Shown: positions 8,826-17,774, numbered from the stretch's first letter. The stretch is 64,000 nt of DNA from Streptomyces sp. NBC_01465 (GCF_036227325.1 NZ_CP109467.1:8680001-8744000), one strand, 5' to 3'. The notes: a model not told the origin generated them from the sequence alone. Numbers and translations: made by a program.

Positions 8826-10190
8826 TCAGAACGCGAACGACTCGTGGTGGATGCGCCGTGCCGGGACGCCGGCTTCGCGCAGGGCCCGGATCGCGGCGTG
8901 CGTCATGCCGGGCGGACCGCACAGGTAGACGTCGTGCGCGGCCAGGTCCGGGACCAGGGAGCTGAGACCACGGGCAGTGAGGGGAGAGGAGTACGCGGCG
9001 GGTTCGTCGACGACGTAGTGCACGGTCGCCCGCCGGCGGGCCGCTATCGCGTCGAGCTCACCGCGCAGCGCGAGGTCCTGGGCGCGGCGCGCCCGGTAGA
9101 TCAGGGTCACGTCGCCCGGCAGCGTCTCGAACAGCGTCCGCAGCGGGGTGATGCCGACACCGCCGGCCAGGAGCAGGACCCGGGAGGTGGAACGGCGGCT
9201 CGCGGTGAAACCCCCGTAGGGCCCCTCGGCCCACACCCGGGTGCCGACCGCCAGACGGGCCAGGGCGGCGCTGTGCCCGCCCGCGGTCTTCACCGTGATG
9301 CGCAGGTGGCCGGGGCGCGCGGGAGCCGAGAGGGAGTACGGGTTCGCCGTCCACCACAACCCGCGGGCAAGGAACCGCCAGCGCAGGAACTGCCCCGGTT
9401 CACCGCCCAGTTCGTCCAGGCGCTCACCGGTCAGATGGACGGAGACCACACCGGGCGCCTCGGGATGCACGGCCGCGACGCGCAGCCGGTGGCGCAGGCC
9501 GCGCCGTACAGGGAGGGCGAACCGGTACCAGGCGAGCAGCGCCGAGACACCGAGGAACAGGGTGTACCAGGCAGTCTGGGCGAGCCGGTTGCCGACGAAG
9601 TCCGCCCCGTTGGAGAGCTGGTGCCCGAAGGTGAGAAAGACGGCCAGGTAGGTGGCGAAGTGCAGGTAGTGCCAGGTCTCGTAACTCATTCTCCGCCGGG
9701 CCGCGCGAGCCGATACCACTCCCGTGGCCACGAACAGCAGGAAGCCGGCCGTGCCCTTCAACAGGTCGGGGTAGTGCAGGACGAGCGTGGCTGTCTGGCT
9801 GACCACGCCCGTACGGGAAGACAGGGAGTAGCCCCAGATGATCAGGAGGGTGTGGGCGAGCGCCAGCGACACCGTGCAGCGGCCGCCCCACGCGTGCCAG
9901 CGGGCGAGCCGGTCCGTGCCGATGGTGTGGTCCAGGATCGGTATGCGCGCCATCAGCGCCAGAAGGACCGCGCAGGCGTACCCCGCCAGCAGGCCGGTGA
10001 TGCGCCCCGCGCCGGTGAGCCAGCCTGCAGGACCGACCACCGAGGTCGTGTCGGCCCACCAGAGGGCGAGCACCCCCGCGGCACCGGCCCAGATCACCAG
10101 GGGTGCCAGCAGGGGCACGACGCTGCGGTGCGGGCGCCGGTGGCGCATCCCGCGGCCCGCATAGGCGGTGCGGCTGAACGTGGTGGTCAT
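8826..10190 (-). CDS. Ferric-reductase-like transmembrane flavoprotein (FNR-type oxidoreductase)
   Basis: A 454-residue protein. The N-terminal half (about 20-215) has about six membrane helices with histidines in helical positions (LAHTLLIIWG, ETWHYLHFATYL, GHQL) suited to haem ligation. The C-terminal half is a ferredoxin-reductase module with flavin motif NPYSLS, nucleotide loop LLAGGVGITPLRT and CGPPGMTHAAI. The family passes electrons from NAD(P)H through FAD and haem across the membrane. With the downstream FMN-binding protein and ApbE it forms a flavin-based extracytoplasmic electron-transfer operon. The acceptor (ferric iron, quinone or other) is not evident. It is divergent from an OmpR-type regulator. 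Confidence 0.87.
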   Translation of the reverse strand: MTTTFSRTAYAGRGMRHRRPHRSVVPLLAPLVIWAGAAGVLALWWADTTSVVGPAGWLTGAGRITGLLAGYACAVLLALMARIPILDHTIGTDRLARWHAWGGRCTVSLALAHTLLIIWGYSLSSRTGVVSQTATLVLHYPDLLKGTAGFLLFVATGVVSARAARRRMSYETWHYLHFATYLAVFLTFGHQLSNGADFVGNRLAQTAWYTLFLGVSALLAWYRFALPVRRGLRHRLRVAAVHPEAPGVVSVHLTGERLDELGGEPGQFLRWRFLARGLWWTANPYSLSAPARPGHLRITVKTAGGHSAALARLAVGTRVWAEGPYGGFTASRRSTSRVLLLAGGVGITPLRTLFETLPGDVTLIYRARRAQDLALRGELDAIAARRRATVHYVVDEPAAYSSPLTARGLSSLVPDLAAHDVYLCGPPGMTHAAIRALREAGVPARRIHHESFAF

Positions 10191-10358
10191 GGCTCCTCCG
10201 GCGACTGCTCAATCCCGTACGGGGCGGTCAGCCTCACAGCCCGAGCTCTGTGTACCTTCTGAATCCGCCCCACCCGTCGGCCTCTGTGCCGATTGAGAGG
10301 AAACTCAGAGGCACGGGACGTCCGGTCGCGGCCCACGGCAGGGGATGCTGAAAGGACC

Positions 10359-11093
10359 ATGGACGAGCCGCGCACCACATCGCTTCTGCACCGCCCCGAC
10401 GGAGGCCCCGTACGGATCCTCGTGGTCGACGACGAACCCGACGTCACTGACGTCCTGGCCGGTGTCATGACCACCGAGGGCTGGCAGGTCCGTACAGCAT
10501 CCGACGGCTCGAGCGCGCTCACCGCAGCGCGTGACTTCCGGCCCGACGCGGTGGTTCTGGACTGGATGCTCCCCGACCTCGACGGGCTGCAGGTCCTGCG
10601 CGCGCTGAGACGCGAGGCGCCCCGGGTGTGCGTGCTGTTCCTGACCGCCCGCGACGCGGTCGAGGATCGCATCGCGGGCATCACGGCAGGCGGCGACGAC
10701 TACGTCACCAAGCCCTACAGCCTGGAAGAAGTCCTCGCCCGCCTGCGCGGCCTCCTGCGGCGGGCGGGAATGGCGACCGAACCGGGCCAGCACTGGCTGA
10801 CCGTCGGGGACCTGACCATGGACGAAGAAGCCAGGGAAGTCCGGCGCAGCGGTGCCGTCGTCGAACTCTCCCGTACGGAGTTCGAACTCCTGCGTTTCCT
10901 CATGCGCAACCCGCGCCGGGTGCTGTCCAAGGACCAGATCCTCGACCGGGTCTGGGCCTACGACTTCGGCGGCCGCGCTCATGTCGTCGAGCTCTACATC
11001 AGCTACCTGCGCAAAAAGATCGACGCCGGCCGCACTCCGATGATCCACACCGTGCGCGGTGTCGGCTACGTCCTCAAGCCGGAAGCATCGTGA
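10359..11093 (+). CDS. OmpR/PhoB-family response regulator
   Basis: A 244-residue regulator beginning MDEPRTT, chosen because AAAGGA precedes this ATG. The receiver domain carries VVDDEPDV and phospho-acceptor Asp in VVLDWMLPDLDG; a winged-helix trans_reg_C domain (about 150-240) has ELSRTEFELLRFL and RTPMIHTVRGVGYVLKP. It overlaps the histidine kinase gene by GTGA. It is transcribed divergently from the ferric-reductase/FMN/ApbE operon, 168 bp away, and the arrangement suggests it controls that operon, as a TcrA/MprA-like regulator of membrane redox. That regulatory target is inferred from position only. Confidence 0.9.
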   Translation: MDEPRTTSLLHRPDGGPVRILVVDDEPDVTDVLAGVMTTEGWQVRTASDGSSALTAARDFRPDAVVLDWMLPDLDGLQVLRALRREAPRVCVLFLTARDAVEDRIAGITAGGDDYVTKPYSLEEVLARLRGLLRRAGMATEPGQHWLTVGDLTMDEEAREVRRSGAVVELSRTEFELLRFLMRNPRRVLSKDQILDRVWAYDFGGRAHVVELYISYLRKKIDAGRTPMIHTVRGVGYVLKPEAS

Positions 11094-12514
11094 GACGCCT
11101 GGGACCCCGTACGCTGCGGGGCCAGCTCACCGCAGGACTCGTCACGCTGCTCGCCCTGGCCTGCCTCGCCGTCGGCATCACCACCGCCCTCGCCCTGCGC
11201 GGATTCCTCATGGGACGACTCGACCAACAACTCACCGCATCCGGCGGCCGGTTCGCCGCAAGCCTCGAACACGAAGCCAAACCCGACGCCGACAACCGCC
11301 CCGACACCCGCGGCCAGTCCGAAACGACCTTCGGCGCCCGGCTCCTCGACGGCACCGTCACCCAGGCCGCCGTGGTCGACGACTCGACCGACCGCCCCCT
11401 CCGGCTCACCGCCGATGACCGCCACGCCCTGGCCGGAGTCCCCGCGGACGGAAACGGGCGCAGCATCTGCCTGTCCACGCTGGGCAAGTATCGGGTCACG
11501 GCCGTCCGGGGCGACGACCAGGACATCCTCATCACCGGTCTGCCCCTGCACCCTGTCGAAGAGACCGTCCACCGCCTCGAAGCCGTCGAAACCGTCGTCT
11601 TCGGCGCCGCGCTGCTCGCCACTGGCATCGCCGGCGCCTTGTGGGTACGCCTCTCCCTGCGCCCCCTCCAGCGCGTCACCTCCCGAGCGGCCGAGGTCGC
11701 CGCACTGCCCCTCGCCAGCGGCGAAGTCGCGATGCCCGGCCCCCTTTCCGACACCGACCCGCGCACGGAGGTCGGCCAGGTCGGCACCGCCCTCAACCAC
11801 ATGCTCGGACACGTCGAAGACGCCCTCACCCGCCGCCAGGCCAGCGAGGAACGACTCCGCCACTTCGCCGCCGACGCAAGCCACGAACTGCGCACCCCCG
11901 TCGCGAACATCCGGGGCCACGCCGAACTCGCCCTGCGCCACAACGGCCCCGTCCCGGGCGACGTACGCCACGCTCTGGAACGCATCAACGGCGAGTCCCA
12001 GCGCATGACCCGCCTCGTCGACGACCTGCTTCTCCTCGCCCGCCTCGACGCCGGACGCCCCCTCGACCACGAGCCGCTCGACCTGACCCTGCTGATCCTG
12101 AACGCGACCGACGACGCACGCGCCGCGGGCCCCGACCACCACTGGCTCCTCGACCTCCCCGAAGAACCCGTCACTGTCACCGGCGACGCACACCGTCTCC
12201 AGCAGGCCATCGGCAACCTCCTCGCCAATGCCCGCATCCACACCCCACCCGGCACCGAGGTGACCATCACGCTGGCCGTCGGTCCAACCGGCGTAGGAGT
12301 GGACGTGAGCGACAACGGCCCTGGCATCCCCGAAGATCTCCAACCCCAGGTCTTCGGCCGCTTTGTCCGAGCCGACCATGCCCGCTCACGCAGCACCGGC
12401 AGCACCGGACTGGGCCTCGCCATCGTCCAGGCAGTCATCACGGCCCACGGTGGAACCGCCACCGTCACCAGCAGCCACGGGCACACCGCCTTCCGCCTCA
12501 CACTCCCCAGTTGA
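11090..12514 (+). CDS. Membrane sensor histidine kinase (HAMP, HisKA, HATPase_c)
   Basis: A 474-residue kinase. The GTG start at 11090 overlaps the regulator stop (GTGA). TM1 (about 14-37) and TM2 (about 160-185) flank an extracytoplasmic sensor of roughly 120 residues. A HAMP segment follows, then the H-box ADASHELRTPVANIRGH and HATPase_c with N-, G1- and G2-box sequences (GNLLANARIHTPPG, VSDNGPGIPED, GLGLAIVQAVITAHGG). It is the cognate partner of the preceding OmpR-type regulator. The sensor domain shows no recognised fold, so the stimulus is unknown; the neighbouring operon suggests a redox or metal signal. Confidence 0.9.
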   Translation: MRRLGPRTLRGQLTAGLVTLLALACLAVGITTALALRGFLMGRLDQQLTASGGRFAASLEHEAKPDADNRPDTRGQSETTFGARLLDGTVTQAAVVDDSTDRPLRLTADDRHALAGVPADGNGRSICLSTLGKYRVTAVRGDDQDILITGLPLHPVEETVHRLEAVETVVFGAALLATGIAGALWVRLSLRPLQRVTSRAAEVAALPLASGEVAMPGPLSDTDPRTEVGQVGTALNHMLGHVEDALTRRQASEERLRHFAADASHELRTPVANIRGHAELALRHNGPVPGDVRHALERINGESQRMTRLVDDLLLLARLDAGRPLDHEPLDLTLLILNATDDARAAGPDHHWLLDLPEEPVTVTGDAHRLQQAIGNLLANARIHTPPGTEVTITLAVGPTGVGVDVSDNGPGIPEDLQPQVFGRFVRADHARSRSTGSTGLGLAIVQAVITAHGGTATVTSSHGHTAFRLTLPS

Positions 12515-12572
12515 CGCGCTCGATCGGATGCATCCAGAACGCCTCGCGCCCGCAGCCCCGAGGATTCCCCCT

Positions 12573-12856
12573 TCATCCCGAGCTGTCGCCGACCTGGGAC
12601 TCGACCACGACGACCGTGCACAGTTCCCGGTCGGCGTCGACCTCATGATCGCGGGCGTCACGGCCCGCCCGCCGCCCAGCCACCGCGAGGATCGGCCATG
12701 AGTCCGGTGCCAGGTTGCGGCCGGGCTGGACCATGACGTGCCGCCGAGCGCGGAGGCAACGTCGCGTTCCAGTTCCTCCTGGAACCGCATCTGCAACCGG
12801 TGGACCTCAATCGTGGCGTCGAGCGGCATCAGGGCCCAGTTGCCCAGCATGCTCAC
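12573..12856 (-). pseudogene. Small frameshifted ORF of unknown function
   Basis: Between the kinase and the dioxygenase operon, a reverse-strand reading begins at GTG 12856 (MSMLGNWALMPLDATIEVH) and is protein-like for about 35 residues (RFQEELERDVASALGG). Coding character then continues in another frame (HVMVQPGRNLAPDSWPI to ADRELCTVVVVESQVGD), ending in TGA at 12573-12575. A single-base loss near 12757 would explain the switch. The family is not recognised. It may be a decayed gene or a sequencing error. The remaining sequence to 13132 holds only the leader of the next operon and nothing else recognisable. Confidence 0.35.
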
Positions 12857-13132
12857 CGTCGTTCACCGACCGGCTTTAACGCAGGAGACACCTTCCGTAG
12901 CACTCACGTAACACCTGGGCGCAAGACTCTCGCCATCGCGCAGCTCCCGGGATCGACGGGCTCATCCGCCCGCCGGGGCTGCAAGCTCACGACGCGTCCG
13001 GCAGCAAGGCCGGTGCGTGCGTGCCCGGCCCGCCGCGTGCGGGACGGTGGAAGCGCCGGGGGCGGTGACCGCGCTTCGTTCCCCCGCGTACGGGCTCAGC
13101 GGCCGCGTACGTAGTGACCAGGGAGAACCACG

Positions 13133-14155
13133 TTGACCACACAGCCGTACGACATACCCGTCGAGCGAGAGCCCGGGGCTGAGCAGGAGCTCGACCGGGA
13201 GCGGCGGATGGGTGCCGCGCCCGGGACAGCGACCGTCACCCGGGACATCCGGGTCGTCGATCTGACCGACTTCGAAGCCCGGCGCGACGACATCACCGAG
13301 GAGTTGTGGCAGGCCGCCACCGAGATCGGTTTCTTCCAGCTCTCCGGGCACGGCCTCGACCCGGCCGAGATCGACGAGGCGTTCGCCGCAGCCGAGGCGT
13401 ACTTCGATCTGCCCGTCGGCATCAAGAGCGGCCACGCGCTCAAGAAGGGTCTGAACACGGGCTGGGAGTACCGCAGTCAGGTACGCCCCTCCACCGGTAC
13501 CCCGGACGAGAAGGAGTCCTACCAGCTCACCCGGCCGCACATGGACGGGCTGTGGCCGGACGAGGGGGAACTGCCGGGATTCCGTGAGACCTTGCTGGAT
13601 TTCGAGCGCCGCTGTCACACGCTCGCCCACCAGGTGCTGTCCTGCTTCGCCGAACGTCTCGGCCTCGCCCGTGACTTCTTCGCCCGGCGGCATGATCCGG
13701 CGAGCCCCCTGCACCAGAGCACCCTGCGGCTGCTGCACTACTACGCCGTCCCCGAGAAGGCACGCGGCACAGCGGAGGGCGGGTGGCGCGCCGGAGCTCA
13801 CACCGACTTCGACTGCCTGACTCTCCTCTTCCAGCGCGATGGGCAGGACGGTCTCCAGGTGTGCCCGGGCAAGGAGGCCGACAGCCGCGCCTGGACGCCC
13901 GTACCGGCTCGCGCCGACCTCATCACCTGCAACATCGGCGACATGCTCATGCGGTGGAGCGGCGATCTCCTGCCGTCCAACTTCCACCGGGTCGCCGCGC
14001 CCGGTCCGCAGGACGACCAGGGTCCGCGCTACTCCATCGCCTACTTCGCGCAGGCTGACCGGGACGCGGTGATCGCCGCGCCGGACGGGCGCCACGCACC
14101 CATCACCGCCGAGGAGTACCTGCGGCAGCGCATCGCTGCCAACTTCGCCGGCTGA
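13133..14155 (+). CDS. Isopenicillin-N-synthase-like Fe(II)/2-oxoglutarate dioxygenase
   Basis: A 340-residue enzyme with a TTG start preceded by AGGGAG. The jelly-roll DIOX_N and 2OG-FeII_Oxy domains are complete. The Fe(II) triad is His223 and Asp225 (AHTDFD) with His285 (NFHRV), and the 2-oxoglutarate-binding R-x-S is Arg299-Ser301 (RYSIAYF). It resembles actinobacterial IPNS-like oxygenases rather than true IPNS, since no ACV synthetase is nearby. Fungal thymine-7-hydroxylase belongs to the same superfamily, and the downstream genes encode a deaminase-like amidohydrolase and a nucleobase permease. Oxidation of a purine or pyrimidine is therefore a reasonable guess. Confidence 0.87.
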   Translation: MTTQPYDIPVEREPGAEQELDRERRMGAAPGTATVTRDIRVVDLTDFEARRDDITEELWQAATEIGFFQLSGHGLDPAEIDEAFAAAEAYFDLPVGIKSGHALKKGLNTGWEYRSQVRPSTGTPDEKESYQLTRPHMDGLWPDEGELPGFRETLLDFERRCHTLAHQVLSCFAERLGLARDFFARRHDPASPLHQSTLRLLHYYAVPEKARGTAEGGWRAGAHTDFDCLTLLFQRDGQDGLQVCPGKEADSRAWTPVPARADLITCNIGDMLMRWSGDLLPSNFHRVAAPGPQDDQGPRYSIAYFAQADRDAVIAAPDGRHAPITAEEYLRQRIAANFAG

Positions 14156-14253
14156 CCGGCAAGCCGCCCTCGGGGGTGGCTTCTGCCGCCGTGGCCGCGC
14201 GAGCGGTCACGGCGGCCCTTCTCCTACACCCACGCACGAAAGCGGGGTCCCTC

Positions 14254-15702
14254 ATGTCCGAACCACGTCCGTGCACGCTGTTGTTGTCCGGTGCCCAAGT
14301 GGTCACCGTCGATGACGCGCGCACTGTTCACCCCGACGGCGCGGTGGCCGTCGACGGCGATCGCATCGTCGACGTCGGCCCCACCACCGACCTGGTCGCC
14401 CGCTGGCGGCCGCTCCGCACCGTCGACTGCCGCGGCAGCGCCGTCCTGCCCGGATTCACCGACGCTCACACACACCTGTTCCAGAGCCTGGCCCGCGGCA
14501 TCGGCGATGGTCTCGCCATCGGGCGGTGGCTGAACGAGTTCATGTGGCCGTACGCCATTCACCTCGACTCCGAGGATGCCCGGATCGCCGCCCGACTCGG
14601 TGCCGTGGAGGCCGCCCGGGCCGGCATCACCACGGTCGTCGACCACCACTACGCGCCCAGCGACCCCGAGACCGTCCTGGCCGTCGCCGACGCGATCGAG
14701 GAGATCGGGCTGCGCGGGGCAGTCGCCCGCGGCATGCTCGGTGACCGTACTGCCGTCGCCGACGCACGGGGCCTGCCCACAGCCCTTTACCGCTACAGCA
14801 CCGAGCAGGAACTCGACCTCACCCGGCAGTGCATGTCCGCGCGTGGCGCCGAATCCATGGTGCGCGTCTGGCCCGCCCCTCTCAACCTCTCCTACGGTGA
14901 CCGGGATCTGGTGCGCGGAGCCGTCGCCCTTGCCCGTGAGCACGGGGTGCGCTGGCACACCCACTGCAGCGAGGGGCCCAAGGACCCGCAGAGCTTCCTG
15001 GGCCGGTACGGGGAACGGCCGGTGGCCTGGCTGGCGGCCGAGAACCTGCTGGACGAACACGCCACGCTGGCCCATGCGGTGTGGCTCGACGAGGAGGAGA
15101 CCGAGGCGGTCGGTGCGTACGGGGCGGGAGTGGCGCACTGCCCCTGCTCCAACGCGTACCTGGCCTCCGGCGCGATGCCCTGGCGCGGCCTGCGCGACGC
15201 GGGCGCGATGGTGGCGCTCGGTACGGACGGCCCCAGCGCCGGCGGTCGCCAGGACATGTTCGAGGTGATGAAGCAGACCCTCTTCGGGCAGCGCCTGAGC
15301 AGGCTCGATCCAACTGCCGTGCGGTGCGAGGAGGTTATTGAAGCCGCGACGCGCGACGGTGCCCGGTACGCGGGTGTCGAAGGCGGCGGGGTGATCCGGC
15401 CGGGCGCGTTGGCCGATCTGGTGGTGGTGGACCTGAAGGGAACAGCCGTACAGCCCCTGCACCGGGCGGTGTCCGCACTCGTCTACTCCGCCCGTGCGGC
15501 GGACGTCGCGATGACGCTCGTGGGCGGGCGCATCGTGTACGAAAACGGCCACTGCCCGGGCGTCGACGAGGAAGCTCTGGTCGCGCACGCGCGGGAGCGG
15601 GCGGAGCACTTGGTGCGGCGGGCGGGATTCGGGGCCCTGACAGAGCCATGGCGTAACGGCAACGGGAATCAGGACCGGCGGACAAGGGTGGCGACATCGT
15701 GA
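14254..15702 (+). CDS. Amidohydrolase, 8-oxoguanine/hydroxydechloroatrazine deaminase type
   Basis: A 482-residue enzyme starting MSEPRPC. Metal ligands of the cytosine-deaminase-like amidohydrolase fold are visible: HxH at His72/His74 (DAHTHLFQ), HTHCSEG, a further His in LAHAVWL, and Asp in LGTDGPSAGG. The family hydrolytically deaminates purines and related heterocycles such as guanine, 8-oxoguanine, S-adenosylhomocysteine or triazines. It lies 98 bp after the IPNS-like oxygenase and overlaps the permease start (GTGA), so import, oxidation and deamination of one nucleobase-like compound may be linked. Substrate specificity cannot be decided from sequence alone. Confidence 0.88.
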   Translation: MSEPRPCTLLLSGAQVVTVDDARTVHPDGAVAVDGDRIVDVGPTTDLVARWRPLRTVDCRGSAVLPGFTDAHTHLFQSLARGIGDGLAIGRWLNEFMWPYAIHLDSEDARIAARLGAVEAARAGITTVVDHHYAPSDPETVLAVADAIEEIGLRGAVARGMLGDRTAVADARGLPTALYRYSTEQELDLTRQCMSARGAESMVRVWPAPLNLSYGDRDLVRGAVALAREHGVRWHTHCSEGPKDPQSFLGRYGERPVAWLAAENLLDEHATLAHAVWLDEEETEAVGAYGAGVAHCPCSNAYLASGAMPWRGLRDAGAMVALGTDGPSAGGRQDMFEVMKQTLFGQRLSRLDPTAVRCEEVIEAATRDGARYAGVEGGGVIRPGALADLVVVDLKGTAVQPLHRAVSALVYSARAADVAMTLVGGRIVYENGHCPGVDEEALVAHARERAEHLVRRAGFGALTEPWRNGNGNQDRRTRVATS

Positions 15703-17129
15703 CCGACACACGCACGCAAGCGGCGCAGGTGCAGGTGCAGGACAGGACAAGCGCCGGAGGCCCTGCCGTCGACCCGGTCGAAGCAGTGCCGCGATGGTGG
15801 CGACTGGGTGCGCTGGGCCTGCAGCACGTCCTCGCGTTCTACGCGGGTGCGGTGGTCATGCCGCTTTTGGTGGCTCAGGGGATGGGGTTGACCGCTGCTG
15901 ATACGGCGGCCCTGATCAACACCGCGCTGGTGGCCTGCGGGGCTGCGACGCTTCTGCAGGCGGTCGGCCTGCCGGGCATCGGAATCCGACTGCCCGTGGT
16001 CCAGGGCATGTCGACCGCAGCCGTGCCCTCCTTGGTGTCGGTCGGTGTTGTCGCGGGCGGCGGGAAGGCCGGACTGCCCACGGTCTTCGGAGCGGTGATC
16101 GCGGCGGGAGCGGTTCTCTTCCTCGTCGCACCGGTTTTCGGCCGACTCATACGCTTCTTCCCTCCGCTGGTCACCGGCACCATCGTGATCATCGTCGGCG
16201 TGACCCTCATGGGTGTTGCGGCGCGGCAAGTCGGCGGTGGCGACTCCTCCGCACCCGACTTCGGCACCCCTGCGCATCTCGGCCTGGCCGGTGCCACGCT
16301 GGCGGTGATCGTGGTGCTGTCCCGGTTCGCCAAGGGTTTCCTCGCGTCCGTCGCCGTGCTCGTGGGCCTCGCCGCCGGAACGGCACTGGCTGCGACCGTG
16401 GGACGTACGGACTTCTCCGGGATAGGCAAGGCCGACTGGGTCGGCATGCAGGCCCCGCTGCACTACGGCGCACCGCGCTTCGACGTGATGGCCGTCCTCG
16501 CGATCGTCCTCGTACTCGTGATCATCGCAGTGGAGTCCATCGGCCAGTTCTTCGCTGTCGGAGACATCGCCGGACGGGAGGTCGGCGAACGGGACATCAC
16601 CCGTGCACTGCGCGCCGACGGACTGGCGACCGTCCTGGCCGGGCTGATCAACTCCTTCCCGACCACGGTCTACTCGCAGAATGTCGGACTGCTGCGGCTG
16701 ACCCGCGTCACCTCCCGCTGGATCGTCGCGGCGGCCGGCGTCCTCATGCTGGTCCTCGGCCTGATGCCCAAGGTGGGTGCGGTGGTTGCCGCCATGCCGG
16801 CCGACGTGCTGGGCGGCGCGACCATCGTCCTGTTCTCCACGATCGCTGTCGTCGGCGTACAGATCCTCGTCAAGGCCGACCTCTCCGATGCCCGCAACAC
16901 CGTGCTGGTCGCGGCGAGCCTCGGCATCGGATTCCTCCCCACCGCCTATCCGCAGTTCGCGGAGCACATGCCCACGCGGCAGCTCCAAGTGCTCTTCGAG
17001 AGCGGCATCATGCTCGGCACACTCTCGGCCGTCCTGCTCAACCTGTTCTTCCACCATCTGGGCCGGACTTCCGCCCGCCCTGCGCACACCGCCGCCTCAC
17101 CGTCCGGCACGAGCGAAAAGGCCATTTGA
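15699..17129 (+). CDS. NCS2-family uracil/xanthine permease
   Basis: A 476-residue integral membrane protein; the GTG at 15699 overlaps the deaminase stop. About 12-14 hydrophobic helices are present, with NCS2 signatures: the GLQHVLAFYAGAVVMPLLV start, IRLPVVQGMSTAAVPSLV, the conserved AVESIGQFFAVGDI helix and NSFPTTVYSQNVGLLRLTRV near the substrate site. NCS2 proteins import uracil, xanthine, urate or guanine with H+ or Na+. Translational coupling to the deaminase and oxygenase makes this a three-gene uptake-and-degradation operon. A GC-rich hairpin follows the stop codon. Confidence 0.92.
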   Translation: MTDTRTQAAQVQVQDRTSAGGPAVDPVEAVPRWWRLGALGLQHVLAFYAGAVVMPLLVAQGMGLTAADTAALINTALVACGAATLLQAVGLPGIGIRLPVVQGMSTAAVPSLVSVGVVAGGGKAGLPTVFGAVIAAGAVLFLVAPVFGRLIRFFPPLVTGTIVIIVGVTLMGVAARQVGGGDSSAPDFGTPAHLGLAGATLAVIVVLSRFAKGFLASVAVLVGLAAGTALAATVGRTDFSGIGKADWVGMQAPLHYGAPRFDVMAVLAIVLVLVIIAVESIGQFFAVGDIAGREVGERDITRALRADGLATVLAGLINSFPTTVYSQNVGLLRLTRVTSRWIVAAAGVLMLVLGLMPKVGAVVAAMPADVLGGATIVLFSTIAVVGVQILVKADLSDARNTVLVAASLGIGFLPTAYPQFAEHMPTRQLQVLFESGIMLGTLSAVLLNLFFHHLGRTSARPAHTAASPSGTSEKAI

Positions 17130-17156
17130 CCCATCTCGCTGCCCACCCGACGCACG

Positions 17157-17176
17157 GCGGGGCCCGAACGCCCCGC
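17157..17176. terminator. Hairpin terminator between convergent genes
   Basis: A perfect 7-bp stem GCGGGGC/GCCCCGC with a 6-nt loop lies 27 bp after the permease stop and 33 bp from the end of the convergent SnoaL-like gene. It probably ends transcripts from both sides; no U-tract follows, as is common in Streptomyces. Confidence 0.5.
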
Positions 17177-17209
17177 AGGGGCCGCCAGGTGTGGTCCGCG
17201 GCAAGTCCG

Positions 17210-17620
17210 CTACGCGGGTGCGACGAGGGCGCGCTCCCAGTGCTGGGTGTCGGCGTACTCGCGCATCGTGCGGATCTTCCCGGCACGTACGACGAAGACC
17301 CCGATGTTCTTCTCGTGGTACGGGCGACCGGTCTTGCCGGTCGCCCAGGAGTCCCATTCGACGAGCAACTGCTCGCCCTCGCCGAAGACGTTGGTGACCT
17401 TCAGTCCGATCTCCTTCTCCCCGTCCAGGTGGGCGAACGCCGTCGCCAGGAAGCCGTCGATCACCTGATCCCGGCCCTGCCAGGTGCTGGAGATCGGGAG
17501 GTCGCCGCCGTACCAGCAGGAGCCGTCCTCCGCCCAGCTGTCGCGGATGGTCTGCTGATCGCCTGCGGCCAGGGCATCGAAGTAGCGGAGTACGACCTGC
17601 CGCGTCTCGGAGGTGGTCAT
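17210..17620 (-). CDS. SnoaL/NTF2-like protein A
   Basis: A 136-residue single-domain alpha+beta barrel protein of the NTF2/SnoaL-like superfamily. The N-terminal helix has RYFDALAAGD, followed by SWAEDGSCWYGGDLPIS and a C-terminal strand reading IRTMREYADTQHWERAL. Members bind small hydrophobic ligands or act as isomerases, cyclases or accessory proteins; no catalytic residue set allows a specific call. It is paralogous in layout to the SnoaL-like gene at 18835, with matching phrases GDLP-S-TW-G-D and a MREY/VREHFDT ending. Both genes have a near-identical 41-bp element 65-75 bp before their starts, flanking a LysR gene, so co-regulation is likely. Confidence 0.82.
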   Translation of the reverse strand: MTTSETRQVVLRYFDALAAGDQQTIRDSWAEDGSCWYGGDLPISSTWQGRDQVIDGFLATAFAHLDGEKEIGLKVTNVFGEGEQLLVEWDSWATGKTGRPYHEKNIGVFVVRAGKIRTMREYADTQHWERALVAPA

Positions 17621-17687
17621 GGTGAAGTGCTCCTGTTCGGGGGGTGATTGTGGACACCCCCGACCCTAGGAAGGGCCGGTGCGGCAG

Positions 17688-17728
17688 GGGAAAGACCTGT
17701 TCCGGATCGGTTCAGAACGAACCGGCAT
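17688..17728 (-). promoter_or_regulatory. Duplicated upstream element, copy B (facing SnoaL-like gene A)
   Basis: Read on the reverse strand, this 41-bp segment begins ATGCCGGT, contains GTTCTG, and ends GGAACAGGTCTTTCCC. It matches copy A (18721-18761) at 32 of 41 positions without gaps. It lies 67 bp before the SnoaL-like gene A start. Copy B also holds the inverted repeat GGTTC-N5-GAACC. It is a likely LysR operator and/or promoter. Confidence 0.65.
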
Positions 17729-17774
17729 AGCTGCAGGCCGGGAGTCGTACGTACGAGGGCCCGGTGCGCGGGAC

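Noticed and set aside
13133..14155. True isopenicillin N synthase of a beta-lactam cluster
   Set aside because: No ACV synthetase or other beta-lactam genes are in the window; the neighbours are a nucleobase deaminase and permease. The penicillin acylase at 35 kb and BlaI genes at 58 kb are far away and belong to siderophore and envelope contexts.
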